A stretch of DNA of 64,000 bases. Source: Halomonas sp. (GTDB lineage Bacteria; Pseudomonadota; Gammaproteobacteria; Pseudomonadales; Halomonadaceae). Below, piece after piece: positions 1-9,109 of this stretch. The notes under the pieces were generated by a model. The model did not search any database, was not told the DNA's origin, and saw only the letters and a list, made by a program, of their open reading frames with translations. The number at the start of each line of letters is the position of its first letter. The first letter of the stretch is position 1. Location of the stretch: positions 1-64,000 of the forward strand of contig JAGYKP010000087.1 of NCBI GenBank assembly GCA_018401555.1. The letters are read 5' to 3'. A program made the position numbers and the translations under genes.

Positions 1-2
1 AT

Positions 3-47
3 CCCGGCCGAGTGCCTGAGGAGCAGGCGGTCGAGATCTTCGACTGA
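3..47 (+). CDS. C-terminal end of an upstream gene, probably the ABC substrate-binding protein
   Basis: An open frame enters from the left edge and ends with EEQAVEIFD and a TGA at 45-47. Only 14 residues are visible, so the product cannot be identified from sequence. The assignment rests on context: the next two genes are the permease and ATPase of a TrpXYZ-like ABC transporter, where the periplasmic binding protein usually comes first. Confidence 0.35.
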   Translation, partial: PGRVPEEQAVEIFD

Positions 48-57
48 GGCATTGAAC

Positions 58-79
58 CGGGGAGGGACAGCCCTCCCCG
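58..79 (+). terminator. Intercistronic stem-loop
   Basis: Perfect 9-bp stem CGGGGAGGG (58-66) and CCCTCCCCG (71-79) with an ACAG tetraloop. No T-run follows, so it may be an attenuator or mRNA-stabilising hairpin rather than a full terminator. It lies between the presumed binding-protein gene and the permease, where ABC operons often reduce downstream expression. Confidence 0.5.
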
Positions 80-94
80 TGACTGGAAGCATTC

Positions 95-969
95 ATGAGT
101 CTTATCGCCTTTCTGGGGGCCATCGAGCTTGGCCTCATCTTCGGTTTCGTGGCGCTCGGCGTCTATCTCTCCTTCCGCGTTCTGGATTTCCCCGACCTCA
201 CCGTTGACGGCAGCTTCCCGCTGGGCGGCCGTGGCGGCGGTGTGGATCGTCGGCGGCGGCAACCCTGGGTGGGTACCGCCCTGGCGGTGGTCGCCGGTGC
301 CATGGCCGGCACGGTCACCGCCTGGATGGCGGTCAAGCTCAAGATCCTCAACCTGCTGGCCTCTATCCTGTCGATGATCGCGCTCTACTCGATCAACCTG
401 CGGGTGATGGGGCGACCCAATATCGCGCTGCTGACCGACGACACCATCTTCACGCCGCTGGAGTCGCTGCCGGTCAGCCGCTATGTGATCTTTCCGCTGG
501 CGATCGTCGTCGGCCTGGCGGTGGTCACCGCGCTGCTCAACCGCTTCCTCAACAGCGAGGTCGGCCTGGCCATGCGTGCCACCGGGAGAATGCGCGGATG
601 GCCTCGGGCAACGGCATCAACACCTCGGTGATGGTGCTTTCCGGCATGGCGCTCTCCAATGCCCTGGTGGCCCTGGGTGGCGCTGTTCGCCCAGAGCCAG
701 GGCAGTGCCGACGTGACCATGGGCGTGGGCACCATCGTGGTGGGCCTAGCGGCGGTCATCGGTGGCCGTCGCTGATTCCGGGACGCACCATTCTGGTGGC
801 CACCCTGGCCTGCATCTTCGGTTCCATCCTCTATCGCCTGATGGTGGCGGTGGCGCTCAACGCCGACTTCATCGGCCTCCAGGCCCAGGACCTCAATCTG
901 GTCACCGCCCTGCTGGTCGGCTTCGCGCTGGTGCTCCCGCGGCTCAAGCTCAGGAGGCGCAGCGCATGA
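95..969 (+). CDS. ABC transporter permease, TrpY-like (COG4120), frameshifted
   Basis: Inner-membrane permease of an ABC importer. The start ([21 protein letters not shown]), the segment [15 protein letters not shown] and the segment [20 protein letters not shown] are typical of the TrpXYZ-like family. The frame is lost near 220-270 and regained, lost again near 585-597 (one G short before GENARMASG), and broken near 685 and 765. All pieces line up as one protein of about 290 residues ending [13 protein letters not shown]. Its stop overlaps the ATPase start by 4 bp, so the two are translationally coupled. Substrate is not evident; tryptophan-like or polyamine-related compounds are possible given the next enzyme. 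Confidence 0.75.
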
Positions 970-1754
970 TCGAACTCCAGGATATCCACGTCACCTTCAA
1001 TCCCGGCACGCCGCTCGAGAACCACGTGCTCAAGGGGATCGACCTGACCATCGCCGAGGGCGAGTTCGTCACCGTGATCGGCGGCAATGGCGCCGGCAAG
1101 TCGACGCTGCTCAACGTGCTGGCCGGGGAGATCATTGCCCAGCCGGGGCGGGGCGGCGACGGCAAGTGATGTCACCCGCCTGGCGGCCTTCAAGCGTGCC
1201 GACCTGGTGGCGCGGGTCTACCAGGACCCGCTGGCCGGCACCTGCAGCACCCTGACCCTCGAGGAGAACATGGCCCTGGCCTTCGCCCGCGGGCGGCGGC
1301 GGCGCCTGGGTCGGGCGCTCGACGCCAGCCTGCGCAGCCGCCTGCGCGACAACCTGGCGCGCCTGGGGCTGGGACTTGAGGATCGCCTCCACGACAGCAT
1401 CGGGCTGCTCTCCGGCGGCCAGCGCCAGGCGGTCAGCCTGCTGATGGCGGCGCTGCAGCCCATGGAGATCCTGCTGCTGGATGAGCATACCGCGGCGCTG
1501 GACCCGCGCATCGCCAGCTTCGTGCTGGAGCTCTCCGCCGATATCATCCGCGAACAGCGCCTCACCGCCCTGATGGTGACCCACAGCATGCGCCAGGCAC
1601 TGGATGTGGGGCATCGCACCATCATGATGGACCAGGGCGAGGTGGCCTTCGACGTCAAGGGCGAGGAGCGTGAGGGGCTCAGACGTGCTGGACTCTGCTC
1701 GCTCTGAGCGCCTCCGGCGAGCAGGTTGACGACGATTCGCTGCTGCTGGGCTGA
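966..1754 (+). CDS. ABC transporter ATP-binding protein, TrpZ-like (COG1101), frameshifted
   Basis: Cytoplasmic ATPase partner of the preceding permease. Walker A is GGNGAGKST near residue 40, the signature is [10 protein letters not shown], Walker B is [13 protein letters not shown] (the H after DE is typical of this subfamily), and the switch His is in [10 protein letters not shown]. The frame breaks near 1145 after GEIIAQPGR and again near 1685; the restored tail reads [14 protein letters not shown] with a TGA at 1752-1754. Repaired length is about 262 residues, normal for the family. Confidence 0.75.
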
Positions 1755-1766
1755 AGGAGGTACACC

Positions 1767-2828
1767 ATGCGCATCTATCACTCCGAGACCACCAAGGCAC
1801 GTCGGGCACGCACGGAACTCGATGGCGGCCAGCTGGTGTCGCCGTGGGAGTGCCCGGAGCGGGTCGACATGATCCTCGCCGGCCTGTGCGAGGCGGAGGT
1901 CGGCGAGGTGTTCGCACCCGCCGAGCACGGCCTGGCGCCGGTGCTGGCGGTACATGACGCCGACTACGTCGACTTCCTGGCGAACTGCTGGGATGACTGG
2001 CGGGCGCTGGGGCGCGAGGGCGAGGCGATCGCCTGGGTCTGGCCTACCCGGACCATGCCGGGGCGGCGCATCCCCAGCTGCGTCGACGGGCGCCTGGGGC
2101 ACTACGCCCTGGGGGCGGATACCTCGATCTGCGCGGGTACCTTCGAGGCGGCCATGGCCAGCAAGGATGTGGCGCTCTCGGCGCTGGACCATGTGCTGGC
2201 GAGTGGTGAGCCGGCCTTCGGACTGTGCCGCCCGCCGGGGCATCATGCCGCCGTGGACCAGTTCGGCGGCTACTGCTTCTTCAATAATGCCGCGGTCGCC
2301 GCCCAGCGGGCGCTGGATGCGGGCCTGTCACGGGTGGCGATCCTCGATGTGGACTTCCACCACGGCAACGGTACCCAGCAGATCTTCGAGCGGCGCAGCG
2401 ATGTGCTGTTCGTGTCGATCCACGGCGACCCCATGACTTGCTTCCCCTACTTCATGGGCCATGCCGACGAGGTGGGCGAGGGCGACGGGGCGGGCTATAC
2501 CGTCAACTATCCGCTGCCGGAGGGCAGCAGCGCCGAGGTCTGGTTCCACGTGCTGGAGGCCGCCAAGGAGCGCATCCGCGAGGCGGGCTGCGAGCTGCTG
2601 ATCGTGTCGCTGGGGGTGGATACCTTCGCGGGCGACCCGATGAGTGCCTTTACCCTGGCCAGCGAGGACTTCACCGAGATGGGTCGCCGCCTGGCGGCTC
2701 TGGGCCTGCCTACCCTGATGCTGATGGAGGGCGGCTATGCGGTGGAGGAGATCGGCGTCAACGTGGCCAACGTGCTTGGCGGTTTCGAGCGGGTGGCCCG
2801 CGAAGGGAGTAGCGGCGGGCGGGACTAG
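1767..2828 (+). CDS. Histone deacetylase / acetylpolyamine amidohydrolase family protein
   Basis: Zinc-dependent deacetylase of the arginase-like fold, 353 residues, intact. RPPGHHA places the catalytic His pair at 159-160. Zinc ligands are predicted at D196 and H198 in DVDFHHGNG and at D285 in GVDTFAGDP. MEGGY carries the transition-state Tyr. Bacterial members deacetylate acetylpolyamines or other acetylated amines; the substrate here is not known. A clear RBS (GAAGGAGG) lies just upstream of the ATG, and the gene follows the ABC transporter by 12 bp, so uptake and deacylation of an acylated amine is a reasonable idea. Confidence 0.85.
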   Translation: MRIYHSETTKARRARTELDGGQLVSPWECPERVDMILAGLCEAEVGEVFAPAEHGLAPVLAVHDADYVDFLANCWDDWRALGREGEAIAWVWPTRTMPGRRIPSCVDGRLGHYALGADTSICAGTFEAAMASKDVALSALDHVLASGEPAFGLCRPPGHHAAVDQFGGYCFFNNAAVAAQRALDAGLSRVAILDVDFHHGNGTQQIFERRSDVLFVSIHGDPMTCFPYFMGHADEVGEGDGAGYTVNYPLPEGSSAEVWFHVLEAAKERIREAGCELLIVSLGVDTFAGDPMSAFTLASEDFTEMGRRLAALGLPTLMLMEGGYAVEEIGVNVANVLGGFERVAREGSSGGRD

Positions 2829-3793
2829 TCCCGCTCGCCCTGGGTGCGCATGCCACGCTGGCGCTGCTGCACCTGCATGGCGTCCATGCGAGACTTGAGG
2901 GCGCTCTGGGTGGCCTGCAGCGCCTCGGCGCGAATCTCCGCCTTGGTGGCACGCTGGGCGGCTTCCTGGGCCTGCTTCTGCGCCTCCTGCTTGGCGCGTT
3001 CCACGGCATCCAGGCGCGCCTTCTGCTCGGCGCGCATCTCGGTGACCTCCTGGCGCTGACGGGCGCGCTCCTCCTGCATCTCGCGCTTGAGCTGGCCGAT
3101 CTGCTCGGCCTTCTCGCGGGCCTGCTCCAGGGCGCCGTCGCGCTGGCTCTCCGCCACGGCCTGGGCGCGTTCGGCCTTGATTCGCTCCTCGTCCACGGCG
3201 CGCGTCTCGCGTTCGGCGCCCAGGCGCGCCTGCTGGGCCTCGTCCAGCTGCTCGCGCAGCATGGCCACCTGCTGGCGGTGCTGAACCAGTCCCTCCTGAG
3301 CCTCTCGGGCCAGCTGCCGCTCACGCTCCAGCTCGTCGCGCAGGTCGTCGCGTTCGGCCTGCAGGGCGCTGCAGCGCTCGCTGGCGGCGCGGGCCTCGCG
3401 CTCGGCCTGCTCGAGACGCCGCTCCAGTTCGAGGTTGCGCCGCTCCAGGGCCTCGCCGATCTCGGCCAGGGTGGTGGCATCGGCGCGCGCCTCGTCGGCC
3501 AGTCGCCGGCCCTCGCTCAGGCCGCTCTCGGCATGCGCCGCCAGCTCCTGCTCCAGGGCGTCGATCAGCCCCGCAGGCGAGGCGCGGGGCCGACGGCTCG
3601 GAGGCGGTACGAGCGTCACGCCACGGTGCTCAGGTGCCGCTGGGCGATGTTGGGCGAGCCGGTGCCGAGCAGCTCCAGCACCCGCTGCAGGGTAGGTTCG
3701 GCGCCACGCTGCTCCAGGTTCTCGGCGGCGGCGGCGACCATGTGCGTAGGTGAGCGATGCGGTGGCGTGGGCGGGGTCTTGGGGTTGGCTCAT
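2825..3793 (-). CDS. KfrA-like DNA-binding coiled-coil protein, N-terminus frameshifted
   Basis: From about residue 75 to the end the protein is a long uninterrupted coiled coil rich in E, R, Q and A, as in KfrA. The KfrA N-terminal DNA-binding domain is found in another frame on the same strand (about 3625-3740): AAAENLEQRGAEPTLQRVL followed by LLGTGSPNIAQRHLS, matching the family pattern of a PT motif and GSPN. Two indels, near 3740 and 3625, explain the split. KfrA is best known from plasmid stability, but chromosomal copies are common. It converges with the deacetylase gene (4-bp overlap) and diverges from dnaX. Confidence 0.65.
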   Translation of the reverse strand: MSQPQDPAHATASLTYAHGRRRRREPGAAWRRTYPAAGAGAARHRLAQHRPAAPEHRGVTLVPPPSRRPRASPAGLIDALEQELAAHAESGLSEGRRLADEARADATTLAEIGEALERRNLELERRLEQAEREARAASERCSALQAERDDLRDELERERQLAREAQEGLVQHRQQVAMLREQLDEAQQARLGAERETRAVDEERIKAERAQAVAESQRDGALEQAREKAEQIGQLKREMQEERARQRQEVTEMRAEQKARLDAVERAKQEAQKQAQEAAQRATKAEIRAEALQATQSALKSRMDAMQVQQRQRGMRTQGERD

Positions 3794-3867
3794 GGTGTCG
3801 TCGTCCCTGTAATGGCCAGTGGCGGCCAGACTAGCACAGCCGCGCGGCGGCGGGCATCGTGGCTCGC

Positions 3868-3931
3868 TTTCCGCGGCGTCCCCCGGGCGCTAGAATGAAG
3901 GCTTCATGCCGGCCTCGCCGGCTTTCGTTTT
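3868..3931 (+). promoter_or_regulatory. dnaX leader: weak promoter and terminator-like hairpin
   Basis: TAGAAT at 3891-3896 could be a -10 box; 17 bp upstream is only a poor -35 (TTTCCG, 3868-3873). Shortly downstream, GCCGGC (3908-3913) pairs with GCCGGC (3917-3922) and is followed by TTTCGTTTT. The hairpin therefore sits in the dnaX 5' leader and looks like an intrinsic terminator or attenuator. Confidence 0.35.
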
Positions 3932-3952
3932 CCCGCAAGGATATCGCGCCGC

Positions 3953-5913
<1,961 letters not shown>

Positions 5914-5933
5914 ACGACCAGAGAGGACACACC

Positions 5934-6263
5934 ATGTTCAACAAGGGTGGAATGGGCAACATCATGAAGCAGGCCCAGGAGATGCAGGAGAAGATGCAGC
6001 GCGTCCAGGAGGAGGTCGCCCGCGCCGAGGTGCTGGGCGAGGCGGGCGCGGGCATGGTCAAGGTGACCATGAATGGCCGCCACGATGTCAGCAAGGTGGA
6101 TATCGACCCGAGCGTCATGGAGGAGGACAAGGAGCTGCTCGAGGACCTGCTGGCCGCCGCGGTGAATGATGCCGTGCGCAAGGTCGAGGCCAACTCCAAG
6201 GCCAAGATGGAAGAGGCGACCGCTGGCCTTAACCTGCCGCCCGGTTTCAAGATGCCGTTCTGA
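5934..6263 (+). CDS. ybaB: YbaB/EbfC nucleoid-associated protein
   Basis: 109 residues, intact. The N-terminal helix ([20 protein letters not shown]), the central [22 protein letters not shown] and the C-terminal [12 protein letters not shown] are family hallmarks. Small homodimeric DNA-binding protein. It begins 20 bp after dnaX and is followed after 2 bp by recR, giving the conserved dnaX-ybaB-recR order. Confidence 0.95.
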   Translation: MFNKGGMGNIMKQAQEMQEKMQRVQEEVARAEVLGEAGAGMVKVTMNGRHDVSKVDIDPSVMEEDKELLEDLLAAAVNDAVRKVEANSKAKMEEATAGLNLPPGFKMPF

Positions 6264-6265
6264 CG

Positions 6266-6871
6266 ATGAGCTTCTCCCCCCTCATCGAGAAACTGATGGA
6301 GTCGCTGCGGGTGCTGCCCGGCGTGGGCCCCAAGACCGCCCAGCGCATGGCCATGCACCTGCTGGAGCGCGACCGCGACGGTGGACGGCGACTGGCCGCG
6401 GTGCTCGAGGATGCCCTGGAGCGCGTCGGCTACTGCCGGCGCTGTCGCACCCTCACCGAGGATGAGGTGTGCGCATTGTGCGAGAGCGCCCGTCGCGACG
6501 ACGGCCTGCTCTGCGTGGTGGAGTCGCCCGCCGACCAGCTGGCCATCGAAGAGGCCGGCGGCTATCGCGGCCGCTACTTCGTGCTGCACGGCCATCTCTC
6601 GCCCCTCGACGGCATCGGCCCCGAGGACCTGGGCCTCGACGCCCTCGAGTCGCGGGTCGCCGAGGAGGGGGTCGAGGAGGTGATTCTCGCTACCAACCCC
6701 ACGGTCGAGGGCGAGGCCACCGCCCACTATATTGCCGCCCAGCTCACGGCCCACGGCGTACGCCTGTCGCGCCTCGCCTATGGCGTGCCCATGGGGGGCG
6801 AGCTGGAGTATGTCGACGGTGGCACCCTGAGCCGCGCCTTCAATGGCCGCCTGCCGTTCCGAGGCGACTGA
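6266..6871 (+). CDS. recR: Recombination mediator RecR
   Basis: 201 residues, intact, normal length. Helix-hairpin-helix [13 protein letters not shown] near the N-terminus, a four-Cys zinc finger (CRRC and CALC, about residues 56-74), then a Toprim domain with [13 protein letters not shown] and the C-terminal [13 protein letters not shown]. Works with RecF/RecO to load RecA on gapped DNA. Confidence 0.97.
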   Translation: MSFSPLIEKLMESLRVLPGVGPKTAQRMAMHLLERDRDGGRRLAAVLEDALERVGYCRRCRTLTEDEVCALCESARRDDGLLCVVESPADQLAIEEAGGYRGRYFVLHGHLSPLDGIGPEDLGLDALESRVAEEGVEEVILATNPTVEGEATAHYIAAQLTAHGVRLSRLAYGVPMGGELEYVDGGTLSRAFNGRLPFRGD

Positions 6872-6918
6872 GCCCACGCCCGCTCGCCTCCTTCCCCTTC
6901 AACACTGCCGGAACCCCG

Positions 6919-8046
6919 ATGCCCCTGACCCCCGAGATTCACTGGATCGATACCCCCGAGGCCCTGGATGCCGCCTGCCAGGCGGTGATGGATGCCGACG
7001 TCATCGCCCTGGATACCGAGTTCTTCCGCGAGAACACCTTCTACCCGGTGCCGGCGCTGATCCAGTTCTCCGCCGGAGGCCCGGCCTGGCTGGTCGACCC
7101 CCAGGCCGTGGCCTGCACCGAGGCGTTTCGCCGCCTGCTGGCCGAGGGCCCGCTCAAGCTGCTGCACGCCGCCAGCGAGGACCTGGAAGTCTTCACGCGC
7201 TGGGCCGGGGTGACGCCGCGTCCGCTGGTGGATACCCAGGTCGCCCAGGGGCTGCTCGGCGACAACCCTGCCATGGGCTACCAGAAGCTGGTGGAGCACT
7301 GGGTCGGCGAGAGCCTGCCCAAGGACGAGACCCGCTCCGACTGGCTGGTGCGTCCGCTCTCCGAGACGCAGCGCCAGTACGCCGCCCTGGATGTGGTCTA
7401 CCTGGTGCAGGTGTGGGAGCAGCAGTGCCGTGAGCTCGAGCGCCTGGGGCGCCGTGACTGGCTGGAGGCCGACGGCGAGGCGATGCTGGCCCAGGCCGAG
7501 CGCAGCGTGGCCGCCGACGGCCAGTGGTACTTGCGTCAGCGCCAGTTGTGGCGCCTGGCGCCACGCCAGATCGAGGCCTACCAGCGGCTGACCACCTGGC
7601 GCGAAGGCGAGGCGCGTGCCCGCAACCTGCCGCGGGGCTGGCTGGTTCACGATCGTGTGCTGTTCGCCATCGCCGAGGCGATGCCGGAGAACCGCTTCGA
7701 GCTCTCGCGGCTCGAGGGAGTCAAGCCGAGCCTGGTCAAGCGCGACGGCGATACCCTGCTGGCCCTGGTAGCCGAGGCGCGGCATTGCGACGCGGCCGAG
7801 TTGCCCGGTGAGCTGCCGTCCCCGATGGAGCCCGAGTTCAAGCGCGGCATCAAGGCGCTGAAGAAGGTGGTCAATGCCGAGGCCGAGGCGCTGGGGCTGG
7901 CCCCGGAGGTGCTGCTGCGTCGCCGCGACCTGGAAGCCCTGCTTACCGCCCACCTGGAGGGGGAAGCCCCACCGCTGCCGCAGGGGTGGCGCGGTGAGCG
8001 CCTGAATGCGGGCCTGGTGAAGGCCCTGGAGGAGTTGCCCCGATGA
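6919..8046 (+). CDS. rnd: Ribonuclease D
   Basis: 3'-5' exoribonuclease acting on tRNA and other structured RNA precursors. The start chosen (ATG, PLTPEIHWIDTPEALD) is the first Met with a family-like N-terminus. DEDD exonuclease residues are visible: DTEF (Exo I), LHAASEDLEVF (Exo II) and QYAALDVVYL (Exo III). The C-terminal half carries HRDC-type segments. 375 residues, intact. It overlaps ycgL by 4 bp (ATGA). Confidence 0.95.
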   Translation: MPLTPEIHWIDTPEALDAACQAVMDADVIALDTEFFRENTFYPVPALIQFSAGGPAWLVDPQAVACTEAFRRLLAEGPLKLLHAASEDLEVFTRWAGVTPRPLVDTQVAQGLLGDNPAMGYQKLVEHWVGESLPKDETRSDWLVRPLSETQRQYAALDVVYLVQVWEQQCRELERLGRRDWLEADGEAMLAQAERSVAADGQWYLRQRQLWRLAPRQIEAYQRLTTWREGEARARNLPRGWLVHDRVLFAIAEAMPENRFELSRLEGVKPSLVKRDGDTLLALVAEARHCDAAELPGELPSPMEPEFKRGIKALKKVVNAEAEALGLAPEVLLRRRDLEALLTAHLEGEAPPLPQGWRGERLNAGLVKALEELPR

Positions 8047-8354
8047 GTGACGACCGCATGTCCGGTAACCGGCTGCTGTGCCAGGTGTTCAAGAGTCCGC
8101 TCAAGGAGGAGATGTATCTCTACGTCGACAAGCGCGAGGGCGTGGAGCGCGTGCCCGAGCCGCTGCTTGCGCGCTTCGGCAAGCCGCAGCCGGCCATGAC
8201 GCTGATCCTCAGTCCCGACAAGCGGCTGGGCCGTGCCAGCGCCGACGAGGTGATGCAGGCGATCCGCGACAAGGGGTTCTACCTGCAGATGCCCCCCGCC
8301 AAGGAGGAGTACCTGCTGGATCTCTACCGCACCCCCACCGAGGCGCGGTACTGA
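8043..8354 (+). CDS. ycgL: YcgL domain protein
   Basis: 103 residues, intact. CQVFKSPLKEEMYLYVDK, then RVPEPLLARFGKP and the C-terminal GFYLQMPP with KEEYLLDLYR, typical of the YcgL family. Molecular role not established. Translationally coupled to rnd, its usual neighbour in gammaproteobacteria. Confidence 0.93.
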   Translation: MSDDRMSGNRLLCQVFKSPLKEEMYLYVDKREGVERVPEPLLARFGKPQPAMTLILSPDKRLGRASADEVMQAIRDKGFYLQMPPAKEEYLLDLYRTPTEARY

Positions 8355-8357
8355 TTT

Positions 8358-8447
8358 ATCGCGCCCGACGCCGCGCGAAACCCGCGTTATCGCGCCTGAT
8401 GCCGCGCGAAGCCCAATGAATCGCGCCCGACGCCGCGCGAACTCCGC
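8358..8447 (+). repeat. Three tandem 31-bp REP-like hairpin units
   Basis: Units begin at 8358, 8389 and 8420, an exact 31-bp period. Each holds ATCGCGCCYGAYGCCGCGCGAA, in which TCGCGC pairs with GCGCGA across an 8-nt loop. Differences between units fall in the loop or spacer while the stem is kept, which suggests selection for the palindrome. The array begins just after the ycgL stop, a usual place for REP/BIME elements. Confidence 0.8.
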
Positions 8448-8462
8448 TTAACCCAGGGGCGC

Positions 8463-8549
8463 GGGGGACAGGCCGAAGAGGAGGTCCTACGCCAGGGAAG
8501 GCGTCGGTAGCGTACAGGGAGGTATTCACAGCGCCTCCTCGCGGGCCTG
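8463..8549 (+). other. Structured intergenic element with nested inverted arms
   Basis: Nested pairings are CAGGCC (8469-8474) with GGCCTG (8544-8549), GAGGAGG (8478-8484) with CCTCCTC (8534-8540), and an inner ACGCC/GGCGT hairpin near 8490-8505. There is no plausible CDS. It could be a dispersed intergenic repeat, a small mobile remnant or a structured RNA; the sequence alone does not decide. Confidence 0.5.
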
Positions 8550-8603
8550 CCGCCGGTTCAGCCCCGAGATGCCTGCTGTTCAGCAGGATGACTGGAAGGT
8601 GCC

Positions 8604-9050
8604 ATGAGAGAACGTTTCTGGGAGCAGTACCCCCTCGAGGAGCTCACCACCGAGGAGTGGGAGGCGCTCTGCGACGGCTGTGGTCAGTGCTGCCTGCTCA
8701 AGTTCCAGGATGACGAGACCGGAGAGCTGGCGGTGCTCAACCTGGCCTGCGAGCTGCTGGATATCCACAGCTGCCGCTGCAGCGACTATCCCAATCGCCT
8801 GGCGCGAGTGCCGGAATGCACCCAGCTGACGCCGGAGCGGGTGGACGAGTTTCGCTGGCTGCCGCGCTCCTGCGCCTACCGTCGGGTCGCCGAGGGACGC
8901 AAGCTGGCCGCCTGGCATCCACTGCTCAGCGGCGACCCCGAGCGGGTCCATCGTAAGGGCGTCAGCGTGCGCAGCTTCGCCGTCTCCAGCCGCGGGGTCC
9001 CCGAGGAGCAATACGAGGACCATATCATCGCGGTGATCCCCATCGATTGA
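8604..9050 (+). CDS. ycgN: YcgN family cysteine cluster protein (UPF0260)
   Basis: 148 residues, intact. CDGCGQCC near residues 23-30 is the family's Cys cluster, followed by CELLDIHSCRCSDYPNR and later WLPRSCAYR. The Cys pattern suggests a bound metal or Fe-S centre; the function is unknown. RBS-like GGAAGGTG precedes the ATG. Confidence 0.92.
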   Translation: MRERFWEQYPLEELTTEEWEALCDGCGQCCLLKFQDDETGELAVLNLACELLDIHSCRCSDYPNRLARVPECTQLTPERVDEFRWLPRSCAYRRVAEGRKLAAWHPLLSGDPERVHRKGVSVRSFAVSSRGVPEEQYEDHIIAVIPID

Positions 9051-9073
9051 TTGTCCCGGGGAGAGGCTGATCC

Positions 9074-9095
9074 GGGGGCAGCCCTCGGCTCCCCC
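9074..9095. terminator. Bidirectional hairpin between convergent genes
   Basis: GGGGGCAGCC (9074-9083) and GGCTCCCCC (9087-9095) pair with one bulged base around a CTC loop. It lies between convergent ycgN and the oligopeptidase gene and could end both transcripts, although T-runs are weak. Confidence 0.6.
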
Positions 9096-9109
9096 TGTTG
9101 CGTAGCAGG

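Noticed and set aside
3793..3952. 4.5S RNA (ffs) before dnaX, as in some gammaproteobacteria
   Set aside because: The conserved GGAAGCAGCCAA-type core is absent.
8355..8450. CRISPR array
   Set aside because: The three units are contiguous 31-bp hairpins without unique spacers, and no cas genes are near.
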